In this document: positions 37,968 through 45,642 of the stretch, piece by piece | Position numbering within the stretch: the first letter of the stretch is position 1 | Layout of the letters: each line of letters opens with the position of its first letter | DNA from: Candidatus Methylomirabilota bacterium | GTDB lineage: Bacteria; Methylomirabilota; Methylomirabilia; Rokubacteriales; DASRDR01 | NCBI GenBank assembly: GCA_036005065.1 | Contig: DASYQW010000065.1 | Span: 1 to 64,000, forward strand | Reading direction: 5' to 3' | DNA: 64,000 nt | Made by a program: the position numbers and the translations under genes | The notes under the pieces: generated by a model | What the model saw: the letters and a program-made list of their open reading frames with translations, nothing else | Told to the model about the DNA's origin: nothing | Databases searched by the model: none

Positions 37968-38381
37968 CTACGGTCGGCCGCGTGGTGCGGTCATGGCATG
38001 GTCCTCGGCGGCGGTTCGGAGTGCCGCGCTGCCCGGCTCGGCGATCTCGGAGGGCACGAACTCCCGCGCGAGCCGCACCTGGTCGCGCGCCGGCTCGGTG
38101 AGCCCGAGCGGGCGCGCGGCCGAGTCCACGCGCGCGTAGGAGCGTAGCGAGAGGAGCTCCAGGCGGAGTCGCTTGTTCTGCTCTCCGACTTCCTGGAGGA
38201 GGCTCCGCAGGTCTTCCAGCTCGTAGGACACCCGCACGCGCTGGACGTGGAGCCAGACATACCCGAGCACGCCTCCGACCAGGCAACAGCCGAGGCAGAG
38301 TACCCCGGCCATCGCCCGCAGGCGGCGACGATCCCGTTCGCGAACCAGCGATCCGGCCTGATTGTGCATGAACCGCGTCAT
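37968..38381 (-). CDS. ftsL: Cell-division protein FtsL-like
   Basis: The 137-residue bitopic protein has a short basic tail, one helix (MAGVLCLGCCLVGGVLGYVWL) and a leucine-zipper-like coiled coil (ELEDLRSLLQEVGEQNKRLR). It ends with a disordered tail. Sequence similarity within FtsL is low, so the call rests on topology, length and the place between rsmH and ftsI. ATG 38381 has a TTGAGG site; the longer frame is rsmH shadow. Confidence 0.88.
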   Translation of the reverse strand: MTRFMHNQAGSLVRERDRRRLRAMAGVLCLGCCLVGGVLGYVWLHVQRVRVSYELEDLRSLLQEVGEQNKRLRLELLSLRSYARVDSAARPLGLTEPARDQVRLAREFVPSEIAEPGSAALRTAAEDHAMTAPRGRP

Positions 38382-38389
38382 CGTTTTCC

Positions 38390-39316
38390 TCAACCTCGCT
38401 CGAGCACTCGGAACTTGGCGCTCCGGGCACGGGGGTTCTGGCGGATCTCGTCCGCGCCCGGCCGGACCGGCTTGGGCGTGGCCAGCCGGAACCCCGGCTC
38501 GGCCGCGAACTGCCGGAACGCGCGCTTGACGAGGCGATCTTCCAACGAGTGAAACGCGATGACTCCGAAGCGGCCGCGGGGCGCGAGGAGGCGCGCGGCC
38601 TGCGGCAGCGCGGCCTCGAGGCTTCCCAGCTCGTCGTTGACGGCGATGCGGAGGGCCTGGAACGTCCGGGTCGCCGGGTGGAGACGGCGCGGGCGGCGAT
38701 GGGGCGGAATGGCGGCGATGACGAGATCGGCAAGCGCCCGAGTCGTCGTGATCGGAGCGCGGGCCCGGGCCGCCGCCAGACGGCTGGCGATGCGGCGGGC
38801 CGCGGGCTCCTCCCCGTAGGTGGCGATCAGCCGTGCCAGCTCGGGCTCGGGCGTCTCGCGGAGGAGATCGGCCGCCGTCAGCCGCTGGCGCGTGTCGAGG
38901 CGCATGTCGAGCCGCTCGTCGGCCTGGAACGAGAAGCCGCGGCCGCCGCCCTGGAGCTGAAACGACGAGAGGCCGAGGTCGAGCAGGATCGCGTGCGCCG
39001 CTTCGATGCCGCACGCCGCCGCCTCGGCGGCGAGGTGGCGGAAGTCGGCGTGCCGGAGGACGACGCGCGCGCCGAAGGGCAGAAGCCGCCGGGTCGCGAG
39101 CTCGAGCGAGGCCGCATCACGGTCGAGCCCGAGGAGCCGCGATGTGTCGGTCGATTCCAGGAGCGTGGCCGCGTGGCCGCCGAGGCCCACCGTCCCGTCG
39201 ACGATCCAGCCGCCGGCCGGCACCGGGGCGAGCCAGCGCACCACCTCCTCGCGGAGCACGGGCCGATGAAGCTCGGACGGGGGCGGGGACGGCTCGATCG
39301 GCGTCGCGGCGTTCAC
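38390..39316 (-). CDS. rsmH: 16S rRNA (cytosine1402-N4)-methyltransferase
   Basis: The 308-residue SAM-dependent enzyme methylates C1402 of 16S rRNA. It shows HRPVLREEVVRWL, VDGTVGLGGHAATLLE, LLGLDRDAASLELA, LLDLGLSSFQLQ and FSFQADERLDMRLD, and near the end GVIAFHSLEDRLVKRAFR, all family signatures. The GTG start at 39316 overlaps the mraZ stop (GTGA), and the next gene ftsL follows after 8 bases. Confidence 0.96.
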   Translation of the reverse strand: MNAATPIEPSPPPSELHRPVLREEVVRWLAPVPAGGWIVDGTVGLGGHAATLLESTDTSRLLGLDRDAASLELATRRLLPFGARVVLRHADFRHLAAEAAACGIEAAHAILLDLGLSSFQLQGGGRGFSFQADERLDMRLDTRQRLTAADLLRETPEPELARLIATYGEEPAARRIASRLAAARARAPITTTRALADLVIAAIPPHRRPRRLHPATRTFQALRIAVNDELGSLEAALPQAARLLAPRGRFGVIAFHSLEDRLVKRAFRQFAAEPGFRLATPKPVRPGADEIRQNPRARSAKFRVLERG

Positions 39317-39753
39317 AGCCCGAACTCGCTGGCCTTGCGGGCGCTCTCGTCGAAGCTCCCGCGCATGCGATGGTAGTGGTCGTCCCAGCGCTCGCGACCC
39401 CAGATCTCGAACCGGGTGAGCGCGCCCGCGATCACGACGTCCTTCTGAAGGCCGGCGAACTCGCGGAGCTCGGGCGGCACGAGCGTGCGGCCGGCCTTGT
39501 CCACGGGACAGTCCTTGGCGCTGGCGACCGTGATCCGGACGAAGGTCCGCATCTCGGGCGAGAACTGCGGCTGCTGCCGGAGCTTTTCCTCGAACCGCTC
39601 CCACTCGTCCATCGGGTAGGCCACGATGCAGTGATCGCCCTCGGTCAGCACGAGCGTGTCGGTGCCGCGCTCGGCCAGCTCCTCGCGGAACTTGGCCGGG
39701 ATGCTGAGGCGCCCCTTGGGGTCGATCGTGTGGTGGTACCGCCCCCGGAACAC
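39313..39753 (-). CDS. mraZ: Transcriptional regulator MraZ
   Basis: The 146-residue protein has two AbrB-like SpoVT folds, MFRGRYHHTIDPKGRLSIPAK and DCPVDKAGRTLVPPELREFAG, each with the DxxGR loop. MraZ forms octa-/dodecameric rings and binds repeated TGGGN boxes in front of its own operon. Exactly such boxes lie 80 bases upstream here. It is the first gene of the dcw cluster and probably represses it. Confidence 0.97.
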   Translation of the reverse strand: MFRGRYHHTIDPKGRLSIPAKFREELAERGTDTLVLTEGDHCIVAYPMDEWERFEEKLRQQPQFSPEMRTFVRITVASAKDCPVDKAGRTLVPPELREFAGLQKDVVIAGALTRFEIWGRERWDDHYHRMRGSFDESARKASEFGL

Positions 39754-39832
39754 CCGCTCCCATCCTCCCCGGCTCTCCCGTCATCCCGAAGGCCACCGGG
39801 CCAGGGTGGACAGCTCTGCCCTGGCCATTGCC

Positions 39833-39857
39833 CCCCAGAAAATCCCACTTCATCCCA
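39833..39857 (-). promoter_or_regulatory. MraZ operator: three TGGGN boxes at 10-bp spacing
   Basis: Read leftward, TGGGA (39857-39853), TGGGA (39847-39843) and TGGGG (39837-39833) are separated by exactly 5 bases each. This is the documented MraZ box arrangement and lies just downstream of the predicted transcription start, so bound MraZ would block the polymerase. Confidence 0.85.
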
Positions 39858-39870
39858 CTTTGTGGAGCCC

Positions 39871-39900
39871 ATGCTACAAAGCGGCGCCGAGGCCTGTCAA
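39871..39900 (-). promoter_or_regulatory. Promoter of the dcw operon (mraZ)
   Basis: A perfect TTGACA (39900-39895) and TAGCAT (39876-39871) with an 18-base spacer, preceded by an A/T-rich run at about 39903-39935 that could act as an UP element. The operator boxes follow within 14 bases. Confidence 0.75.
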
Positions 39901-39972
39901 GTGGAAAAATGCCGTTCCAAAAAGAAAAAAACGGGGCTTCGGCAGGAAACAACCGGTGGTAGAGGTTGGCCC

Positions 39973-40431
39973 CTAGGAATACCTCACATAGAGGTCCCGG
40001 AGGAGGCGGCGGTGGCGGGCGGATTCGGCCGCCAGCCGGGGCAGGTCCGGCCAGGGGCTCAGGTCCCCGAGCAGTCCGGCCAGCTCGCGGTAGGCGACCT
40101 CGAGGGCGCGCTCGCCCTGGAATGCCTGGGCGAAGGCCTCGGAACGGCGCTCGACTGCGGCATCGAGAGTCGCCGGAGCGGGTCCGGCGGTGGCGGCGAC
40201 ACGCGCGTCGCCGTGAAGCGCGCCGAGGAGCGGCTCGAGCATGCGGACGTGGGCTCGCTTGGCCGCGGCGAGCTCCGCCAGCGCGCCACGGAGATGAGGA
40301 AGCGCGGTGCCGGCGGCGAAGCGGTCGTAGAGCTCCGCGAGCGCGTGCTCGGTGCGGACGATCTCGGCCAGGAGCTCGGCGGCGGCCACGCGGCGCGGAA
40401 GCGACAGGGCGTCGAGCGCGGTTTCACTCAT
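39973..40431 (-). CDS. Hypothetical helical protein, possibly rubrerythrin/ferritin-like
   Basis: The 152-residue, almost wholly alpha-helical, Ala/Leu/Glu-rich protein is not assigned to a family. The segments IVRTEHALAELYDRFA, KRAHVRMLEPLLG, FQGERALEVAYRELA and SARHRRLLRDLYVRY are spaced like the four helices of a ferritin-like bundle, with E..H pairs in helices one, two and four. The metal-binding pattern is incomplete, so this is a guess. ATG 40431 fits codon use; the frame upstream is repeat sequence. It ends just before the A/T-rich element of the mraZ promoter. Confidence 0.55.
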   Translation of the reverse strand: MSETALDALSLPRRVAAAELLAEIVRTEHALAELYDRFAAGTALPHLRGALAELAAAKRAHVRMLEPLLGALHGDARVAATAGPAPATLDAAVERRSEAFAQAFQGERALEVAYRELAGLLGDLSPWPDLPRLAAESARHRRLLRDLYVRYS

Positions 40432-40626
40432 GAGCGGCGTGGGGACCGGCGATTCCCGCATCACGGAGCGCCGCCCCACGGCAAGACGAGGGACAAACGC
40501 CGTGCGATGGTACCGGCCCGAGGCCCGAGTCCCGGTAGGACGCAGGTTCGAGGGGCGCGCCGCAGGACGTCGCGGGGCTGGGGCCCCGCCGTCCGAGGCG
40601 CACCAATCCCAGGAGGCGGGCCGAGA

Positions 40627-40701
40627 CGTATGCCGCATACGTTGAGGCCCGCCGACGACCGAGGACGACCCGGGGCGATGGGCATCGGGCCGGGCCGCTC
40701 A
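40627..40701 (+). repeat. Interspersed repeat family C, copy 2
   Basis: It runs from the palindrome CGTATGCCGCATACG (40627-40641) through TTGAGGCCC and CCGAGGACGACCCG to GGGCCGCTCA, whose TCA is the TGA stop of the leftward permease gene. Closest relative is copy 4 at 55568-55643. Confidence 0.8.
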
Positions 40702-41607
40702 GGCGCCGCGGAGGCGCGGGTCGAGTGTGTCCCGCAGGGCATCGCCCAAGAGATTGGAGCCGAACACGGCCAGGCTGATGGCGATGCCCGGAAACAGCAC
40801 GAGGTGGGGCGCCTTCTGGGCGTACTCGGCGGCGGACACCGACAGCATCCGCCCCCACGACGGGTACGGCTCCGGCACGCCGAGCCCGAGAAACGACAGC
40901 GCCGCTTCCACCAGGATGGCGCTGCCGAGCTGGGCCGTGCAGAGGACGATGAAGGGCCCGATCGTGTTGGGAAGGATGTGACGGAACGCGATCCGAAGAT
41001 GGCCTATCCCCACCGCCCGCGCGGCCTCCACGTATTGCATCTCCCGGATGGAGAGGACACTGGAGCGGATGACCCGGGCCGCCCTCGGGACGATGGGGAT
41101 CGAGATCGCGATGACCACGTTCTGGATCGAAGGGCCGAGCGAAGCCGACATCACCAGCGCGAGAACGAGCAGGGGCAAGCCCTGCAGAATGTCGAGGATG
41201 CGTTGCCCGATGAGGTCCGTCTTGCCGCCGATGTAGCCGGACAGGAGTCCGATGATGCCGCCCAGCACCGAGCCCAGCAGCGTGGAGGCCACCCCCACGA
41301 TGAGCGACACCCGCGCGCCGTGGACGATCCTCGAGTAGATGTCGCGCCCGAGGTGATCCGAGCCCAGCCAGTGCTGGGTACTCGGCCGGGCCAGGGTGTG
41401 GGCGGCGTCGGTCGCGATGGGATCTCGGGTCGCGACCAGATCGGCGAACACCGCGGTGAAGACGATGATCATCATCACGAGGCCACCGGCGGCGCCCAGC
41501 GGCTTCTTCCTCGCGAACCGGGCCACCACCGCTCCCACGCCCGGGCGCGTCGGCGCCGGCACCAGGATGACGGCGTCCACCCCCAGGCCGGCGGACCTAA
41601 CGGCCAT
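40699..41607 (-). CDS. Dipeptide/oligopeptide-type ABC transporter permease (DppC family)
   Basis: The 302-residue membrane protein has an N-terminal helix (LVMMIIVFTAVFADLV), HWLGSDHLGRDIYSRIV, and the BPD_transp_1 core with the EAA-type loop EAARAVGIGHLRIAFRHILPN. It pairs with the DppB-type permease upstream, whose gene it overlaps by 11 bases. The stop codon comes from a family C repeat. ATPase genes are missing next to it, so a shared DppD/F pair elsewhere is needed. Confidence 0.92.
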   Translation of the reverse strand: MAVRSAGLGVDAVILVPAPTRPGVGAVVARFARKKPLGAAGGLVMMIIVFTAVFADLVATRDPIATDAAHTLARPSTQHWLGSDHLGRDIYSRIVHGARVSLIVGVASTLLGSVLGGIIGLLSGYIGGKTDLIGQRILDILQGLPLLVLALVMSASLGPSIQNVVIAISIPIVPRAARVIRSSVLSIREMQYVEAARAVGIGHLRIAFRHILPNTIGPFIVLCTAQLGSAILVEAALSFLGLGVPEPYPSWGRMLSVSAAEYAQKAPHLVLFPGIAISLAVFGSNLLGDALRDTLDPRLRGA

Positions 41608-42550
41608 ACCGCACCCGTGGGTCGAGCACGCCGTAGAGGAGGTCCACCAAGAGGTTGGAGAGGATGACAATGATCGCGATGAACATCACCAGGTTCTGGA
41701 CGATGGGATAGTCGCGCCAGAGGATGGCCTGGACCAGGAAGCGGGCCACGCCCGGCAAATTGAACACCGTCTCGGTCACTACCAGCCCGCCGATGAGGAA
41801 GGCGAACTCGATGCCGATCACTGTCACCACCGGGAGGATCGCGTTCTTGAGGGCGTGCCGCCAGATCACCACTCGGCCGCGCTGCCCCTTGGCCCATGCC
41901 GTTCGCACATAGTCCTCGCGCAGCACCTCCAGGAGCGACGAGCGCGTGATGCGCATGATCAATGCCGATGAGCGATAGCCCACCGCCAGGGCGGGGAGCA
42001 GGAACTGCACGGCGTGCAGCCGGAAGTTCTCGGTGGGCCGCACGTAGGTCATGGGCGGGATCCACCCGAGCCAGGCCACCAGCCCCAGGATGATCACCAT
42101 CCCGAGCCAGAAAGACGGCATCGAGAGCCCGGCCAGGCTCACCACGCGCAGCACGTAGTCGAGCGTCGTGTCCTGGCGGACCGCGCTCACCACGCCGGTC
42201 GGCACGCCGAGGAGCACGGCGATCAGGGTCGAGAGCACGGCCAGCTCCACGGTGACGGGGATCAGCGGTCGGATGACTTCCCACGCCGGCAAATCGTAGC
42301 GGTAGGACTTGCCGAGGTCCCCCGACAGGATCTGGCGGAGCCACTCGAGGTACTGGACCCACAGTGGCCGGTCCAGGCCGAGCTCCCGCATGATCTCTGT
42401 ACGGGCGCCCGGGTCCACGAAGCCGGCGGTCGAGAACAGGATGTCGACGATGTCGCCCGGGGCGAGGCGGAGCAGCACGAAGATCACGACCGACATGCCC
42501 AGCAAGGTCAGCACGGCGATGCCCAGCCGCTGGGCGACGTAGGTCTTCAC
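41597..42550 (-). CDS. Dipeptide/oligopeptide-type ABC transporter permease (DppB family)
   Basis: The 317-residue protein has six helices, the N-terminal YVAQRLGIAVLTLLGMSVVIF, LGLDRPLWVQYLEWL, and the cytoplasmic loop VRTAWAKGQRGRVVIWRHALKN used to contact the ATPase. The GTG start at 42550 has an AGGAG site. It is co-transcribed with the binding-protein gene 69 bases upstream. Confidence 0.93.
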   Translation of the reverse strand: MKTYVAQRLGIAVLTLLGMSVVIFVLLRLAPGDIVDILFSTAGFVDPGARTEIMRELGLDRPLWVQYLEWLRQILSGDLGKSYRYDLPAWEVIRPLIPVTVELAVLSTLIAVLLGVPTGVVSAVRQDTTLDYVLRVVSLAGLSMPSFWLGMVIILGLVAWLGWIPPMTYVRPTENFRLHAVQFLLPALAVGYRSSALIMRITRSSLLEVLREDYVRTAWAKGQRGRVVIWRHALKNAILPVVTVIGIEFAFLIGGLVVTETVFNLPGVARFLVQAILWRDYPIVQNLVMFIAIIVILSNLLVDLLYGVLDPRVRYGR

Positions 42551-42619
42551 CCGAGGCTCCTGAACGTGGATGGAGGAGGCCCGTCGCCTCCCCCATTCCG
42601 TCGGATTCCAGCGACGCTG

Positions 42620-44230
42620 CTACTTGTCCCGCCAGACCTCTTGCATGCGGCCGAAGTTGTAGATGTTGTGGTGCGGGATCATGTTCTTGACGTGCGGCCA
42701 GACCGTGAAGTAATCGAGCCGATAGTCCAGAATCGGCCGCGCCGCGTCCTCTTCCAGCCTCTTCTGGATCGCGTGGACCAGGGCCAGGCGCTTCTTCGGG
42801 TCCAGCTCCTGCGACTGCTGGTCGATCATCGTCGTCACCTGCTCGCTGCAGTACTGGCTATAGTTGCGCGGAGAGGCGCAGCCGTAATTCTCGTAGAAGT
42901 TGGCGTCGGGGTCGTCCACCCCCAGACCGGTGAGGTTGGCGCCGATCTGGTAGTCCCCCCGGGTGGCCATCGCGTGCCACTGCGCGGTCTCGATCTGCTT
43001 GAGGGTGGCTTCGATGCCGACCTGCTTCAGCTCGTTGATCACGAAGGAGGCCATGTCCACGTAGATCGCGATGGCGCGGGTCACCATCTCGACGCGGAGG
43101 GGATTCTGGGGCGTGATGCCCGCCTCGGCCAAGACCTTCTTCGCCCGCGCTTTCATGTCTTCGAGCTTTCCATAGCCCGGCAGCGCGGTCAGGTCCTTCT
43201 CGAGGAGGCCCCAGATGCCGAAAGGCCTGGACGGCAGCGAGCCCGCCAGGAAGGCCCCGCCCTGGTGCACGGCCTGGATCAGGCCCCGGCGATCAATGGC
43301 GTAGCTCACCGCCAGCCGCACCTTCACGTTGTCGAAGGGCGGCTTCTTGACGTTCATGATGATGTTGTCGCTGACGGCCGTGCCCACCGGCGCCGCCACC
43401 AGCTGAGGAACCGCCTTCTTGAGCTGCTCGGCGGTCGTCTTGGTGGTTTCGCCGGGGAAGGCGACGTCGAGCTGTCCGGCCTGGAGCGCGGCGGTCCGCG
43501 TCCCCCGCTCCTGGATGACCACGTAGCGGAGGCCGTCGAGGTACGGCCGGCCCTTCACGAAATAGTCGGGGTTCTTGACGAACTCGACGAATTCGCCCTT
43601 CCGCCACTCCTTGAGCTTGAAGGGCCCGGTGCCGATACAGCCCGTTCGGTAGCTGGCCGGTGGGACGTGCGCGGCGTAGATCGGCGTGTAGCCCGAGGCG
43701 AGCATGGTCAGGAGCGACGGCTGGGGACGCTTCAGCCGGAAGACCACCGTGTGGGCGTCGGCCGCCTCGATGGCTTCCACGTTGGCGTACCAGTCCTTCC
43801 GCGGGTTGATGCGGAGCTTGGCCGGGGCGTCGGACGCCTCGCGCAGCATGTCAAAGGTGAACTTGACGTCCTTCGAGGTGAAGGGCTTCCCGTCGTGCCA
43901 CTTGACGTCCTTGCGGAGGAAGAAGATCAGGTTGCGGTAGTTGTCCTGCCAGGACCACTTCTCGGCCAGCTCGCCGATGATGGTATCGGGACTCTCCACG
44001 GGCTTGAGGGGATCGAAGTACACCAGGTTGTTGAAGCACGGGCTGGCGGGAAACACGGTCGAGATCGTGGCGGTCTCGTGGATGGCGAAGCCTTGCGGGA
44101 GATCCTCGCGTAGCATCACGTTGAGCGTGCCGCCGGGCCTGGGCGCCTGGCCAGCGACGGGCGTCGACGCCACCACCAGCGCGGCGAGCATGAGCCCGCC
44201 CATGACGGTCAGAATGCGGAACCGCCTCAT
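42620..44230 (-). CDS. ABC transporter substrate-binding protein, family 5
   Basis: The 536-residue exported protein has a signal peptide to about residue 28 (MRRFRILTVMGGLMLAALVV, then an Ala-rich cleavage site). The mature part follows the SBP_bac_5 pattern: PRPGGTLNVMLRED, DPLKPVESPDTIIGELAEKW, FFLRKDVKWHDGKPFTSKDV, GTGPFKLKEWRKGE and ARPILDYRLDYFTVW. Such proteins bind peptides, opines, nickel complexes or sugars; the ligand is not predictable. ATG 44230 has a perfect AGGAGG site. Confidence 0.93.
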   Translation of the reverse strand: MRRFRILTVMGGLMLAALVVASTPVAGQAPRPGGTLNVMLREDLPQGFAIHETATISTVFPASPCFNNLVYFDPLKPVESPDTIIGELAEKWSWQDNYRNLIFFLRKDVKWHDGKPFTSKDVKFTFDMLREASDAPAKLRINPRKDWYANVEAIEAADAHTVVFRLKRPQPSLLTMLASGYTPIYAAHVPPASYRTGCIGTGPFKLKEWRKGEFVEFVKNPDYFVKGRPYLDGLRYVVIQERGTRTAALQAGQLDVAFPGETTKTTAEQLKKAVPQLVAAPVGTAVSDNIIMNVKKPPFDNVKVRLAVSYAIDRRGLIQAVHQGGAFLAGSLPSRPFGIWGLLEKDLTALPGYGKLEDMKARAKKVLAEAGITPQNPLRVEMVTRAIAIYVDMASFVINELKQVGIEATLKQIETAQWHAMATRGDYQIGANLTGLGVDDPDANFYENYGCASPRNYSQYCSEQVTTMIDQQSQELDPKKRLALVHAIQKRLEEDAARPILDYRLDYFTVWPHVKNMIPHHNIYNFGRMQEVWRDK

Positions 44231-44342
44231 GCTCCATCCTCCTGCTCGCTCCCGCCGCGACGGCGGAAGGCCGGTCGGGACACGGACCCGGTACGGAAGG
44301 ACACCTCGGCGGGCGCCGAATGGATCCCGAGTGGTTATGCCG

Positions 44343-44372
44343 AATATACGCCGAAGGCGCCCGCCCCCACAA
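44343..44372 (-). promoter_or_regulatory. Candidate promoter of the SBP-permease operon
   Basis: Leftward TTGTGG (44372-44367), 18-base spacer and TATATT (44348-44343), giving a leader of about 105 bases. It is the only AT-rich spot in the 345-base gap 44231-44575. The rest of the gap is a family A repeat with nothing else recognised. Confidence 0.45.
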
Positions 44373-44439
44373 GTCGACGCCGCCCGCCGGCGGGCGGCGC
44401 GGGCGCGGGACGGATCCTGCCCAGCCTGTGGCTCCGCCA

Positions 44440-44578
44440 GCAGGGGTTCTCTCCGGATGGAGGATGGCGAGCGACCCACCGAGCGCGGTGGTGCATCGAG
44501 GAGTGCTCCGAGCGGCGGCTTCGCCGCCGCCACGCCGGGGGGGCATCGGGGTCTTCCGAGACCCCCCGAAATGACCTA
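44440..44578 (-). repeat. Interspersed repeat family A, copy 2
   Basis: Read leftward it begins with the TAG stop of the zinc-ribbon gene, then GTCATTTCGG, the GGGGTCT/AGACCCC hairpin and the GCGGCGGC/GCCGCCGC hairpin, and fades near 44440. The tail at the far end is more diverged than in copies 1 and 3. Confidence 0.8.
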
Positions 44579-44938
44579 GGACGCGGCGCTCAGCGTCGAC
44601 TTCTCGGGGACGAGGACCTCCACGCGGAGGGTGAACTTCCGCGTCTCGCCGGGACGAAGGGCCCCGACGCCGACGACGCGGCGGGCGACCAGCTCGCCCC
44701 GCTCGTCATGGATCTCGATGAGCACGGAGTACTCCCACGCGGCCTCGGTTCCCGGGTGGCGGATCGTGCCGTCCACGCTCAGAGGACAGACGGTAGACGG
44801 CGACGGCCGCGCGACGCTGACGGCATCGAACCGGAGGTGGCGCTGGCACGCCGGGCAGGTGGCCGCACTGCGGAGGATGCGCTCTCCGCAGTGCGGGCAG
44901 TTCCAGGCGTCGCCCGCCATGGCGCTGCGCAGGGTCAT
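44576..44938 (-). CDS. Small zinc-ribbon protein
   Basis: The 120-residue protein starts with a double CxxC zinc ribbon (CPHCGER near residue 14, CPACQRH near 28), then a beta-rich domain (EYSVLIEIHDERGELVARRV, RPGETRKFTLRVEVLVP) resembling immunoglobulin-like FxLYD repeats. Function unknown. The ATG overlaps the bactofilin TGA (ATGA), so it is translated together with it and may help scaffold or membrane work. The stop comes from a family A repeat. Confidence 0.75.
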   Translation of the reverse strand: MTLRSAMAGDAWNCPHCGERILRSAATCPACQRHLRFDAVSVARPSPSTVCPLSVDGTIRHPGTEAAWEYSVLIEIHDERGELVARRVVGVGALRPGETRKFTLRVEVLVPEKSTLSAAS

Positions 44939-45465
44939 CGAACGGAGGGGGGTGCGCTTTCGGGTGCGGTCGCGCCCTCGATCTCACCCTCCTTCCACCC
45001 GAACTCGACCTTGCCCCGCATCTTCGACCCGGCCGCTACCGTGAGGCTGCCCGCCTTCAGGTCGCCGATCAGCGTGCCGGACTCTTTGAACTCCACGCGG
45101 GCCTTGGAGACGATGTGCCCGCGCACCTCGCCCCCGACGAGCACGGTGTCGGCCTTCACCTCGCCGTCGATCGACGCGCCGGGCTCGATCGTCAACTCGC
45201 CCTTGACGTTGACATTGCCCTTGAAGCGGCCGGCCACGCGGATGTTGCCGTTGCCCTCGATCTTCCCTTCGATCGTGAGGCCCGCGGCCAGGACCGACTC
45301 GGACGGCTTCGCTTGGCTGATCGCCATCGGCTTTTCCTCCGCTCCCCGTAGGGGCTCCGCCGAACGCATCGGGGCCGGAAACGGCGCGGCAGGCGGCGTC
45401 TCGACCTTGGGCTCGGGCTTGGTCACCGGGTCATCCTTGCGGGGCTGCTGACCAAATAATGCCAT
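44935..45465 (-). CDS. Bactofilin family cytoskeletal protein
   Basis: The 176-residue protein has a disordered Pro-rich N-terminus, then a right-handed beta-helix bactofilin domain of short hydrophobic repeats: LTIEGKIEGNGNIRVAGRF, KGELTIEPGASIDGEVKA, TVLVGGEVRGHIV, KSGTLIGDLK-like and SLTVAAGSKMRGKVEF. Bactofilins polymerise without nucleotide and organise cell wall enzymes. ATG 45465 with GGAGG seven bases away is preferred over GTG 45471. A clear promoter is upstream. Confidence 0.9.
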   Translation of the reverse strand: MALFGQQPRKDDPVTKPEPKVETPPAAPFPAPMRSAEPLRGAEEKPMAISQAKPSESVLAAGLTIEGKIEGNGNIRVAGRFKGNVNVKGELTIEPGASIDGEVKADTVLVGGEVRGHIVSKARVEFKESGTLIGDLKAGSLTVAAGSKMRGKVEFGWKEGEIEGATAPESAPPSVR

Positions 45466-45545
45466 GTTCACGCCTCCTTGACCATACCGACACTCCCAAC
45501 CTGTCCCCAGCCTCGGTTCGAGGTCGCTGGCGGCGGGATTGCCTC

Positions 45546-45575
45546 TTCATAGCCCAGAGGGCTTCGGTGTGTCAA
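45546..45575 (-). promoter_or_regulatory. Promoter of the bactofilin gene
   Basis: A perfect TTGACA (45575-45570), 18-base spacer and TATGAA (45551-45546). The leader would be about 75 bases. Confidence 0.65.
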
Positions 45576-45593
45576 GCATTCTTGGCTCATGGC

Positions 45594-45613
45594 GCACTCT
45601 CAAAGGAGAGTGC
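45594..45613. terminator. Perfect 8-bp hairpin after the AceE-like gene
   Basis: GCACTCTC and GAGAGTGC flank a four-base loop, 30 bases past the stop of the AceE-like gene. There is no U-run, so it may act as a weak terminator or RNA-end protector. Confidence 0.4.
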
Positions 45614-45642
45614 GTACGGAAAACTCACGAGCCTCACCGCCA

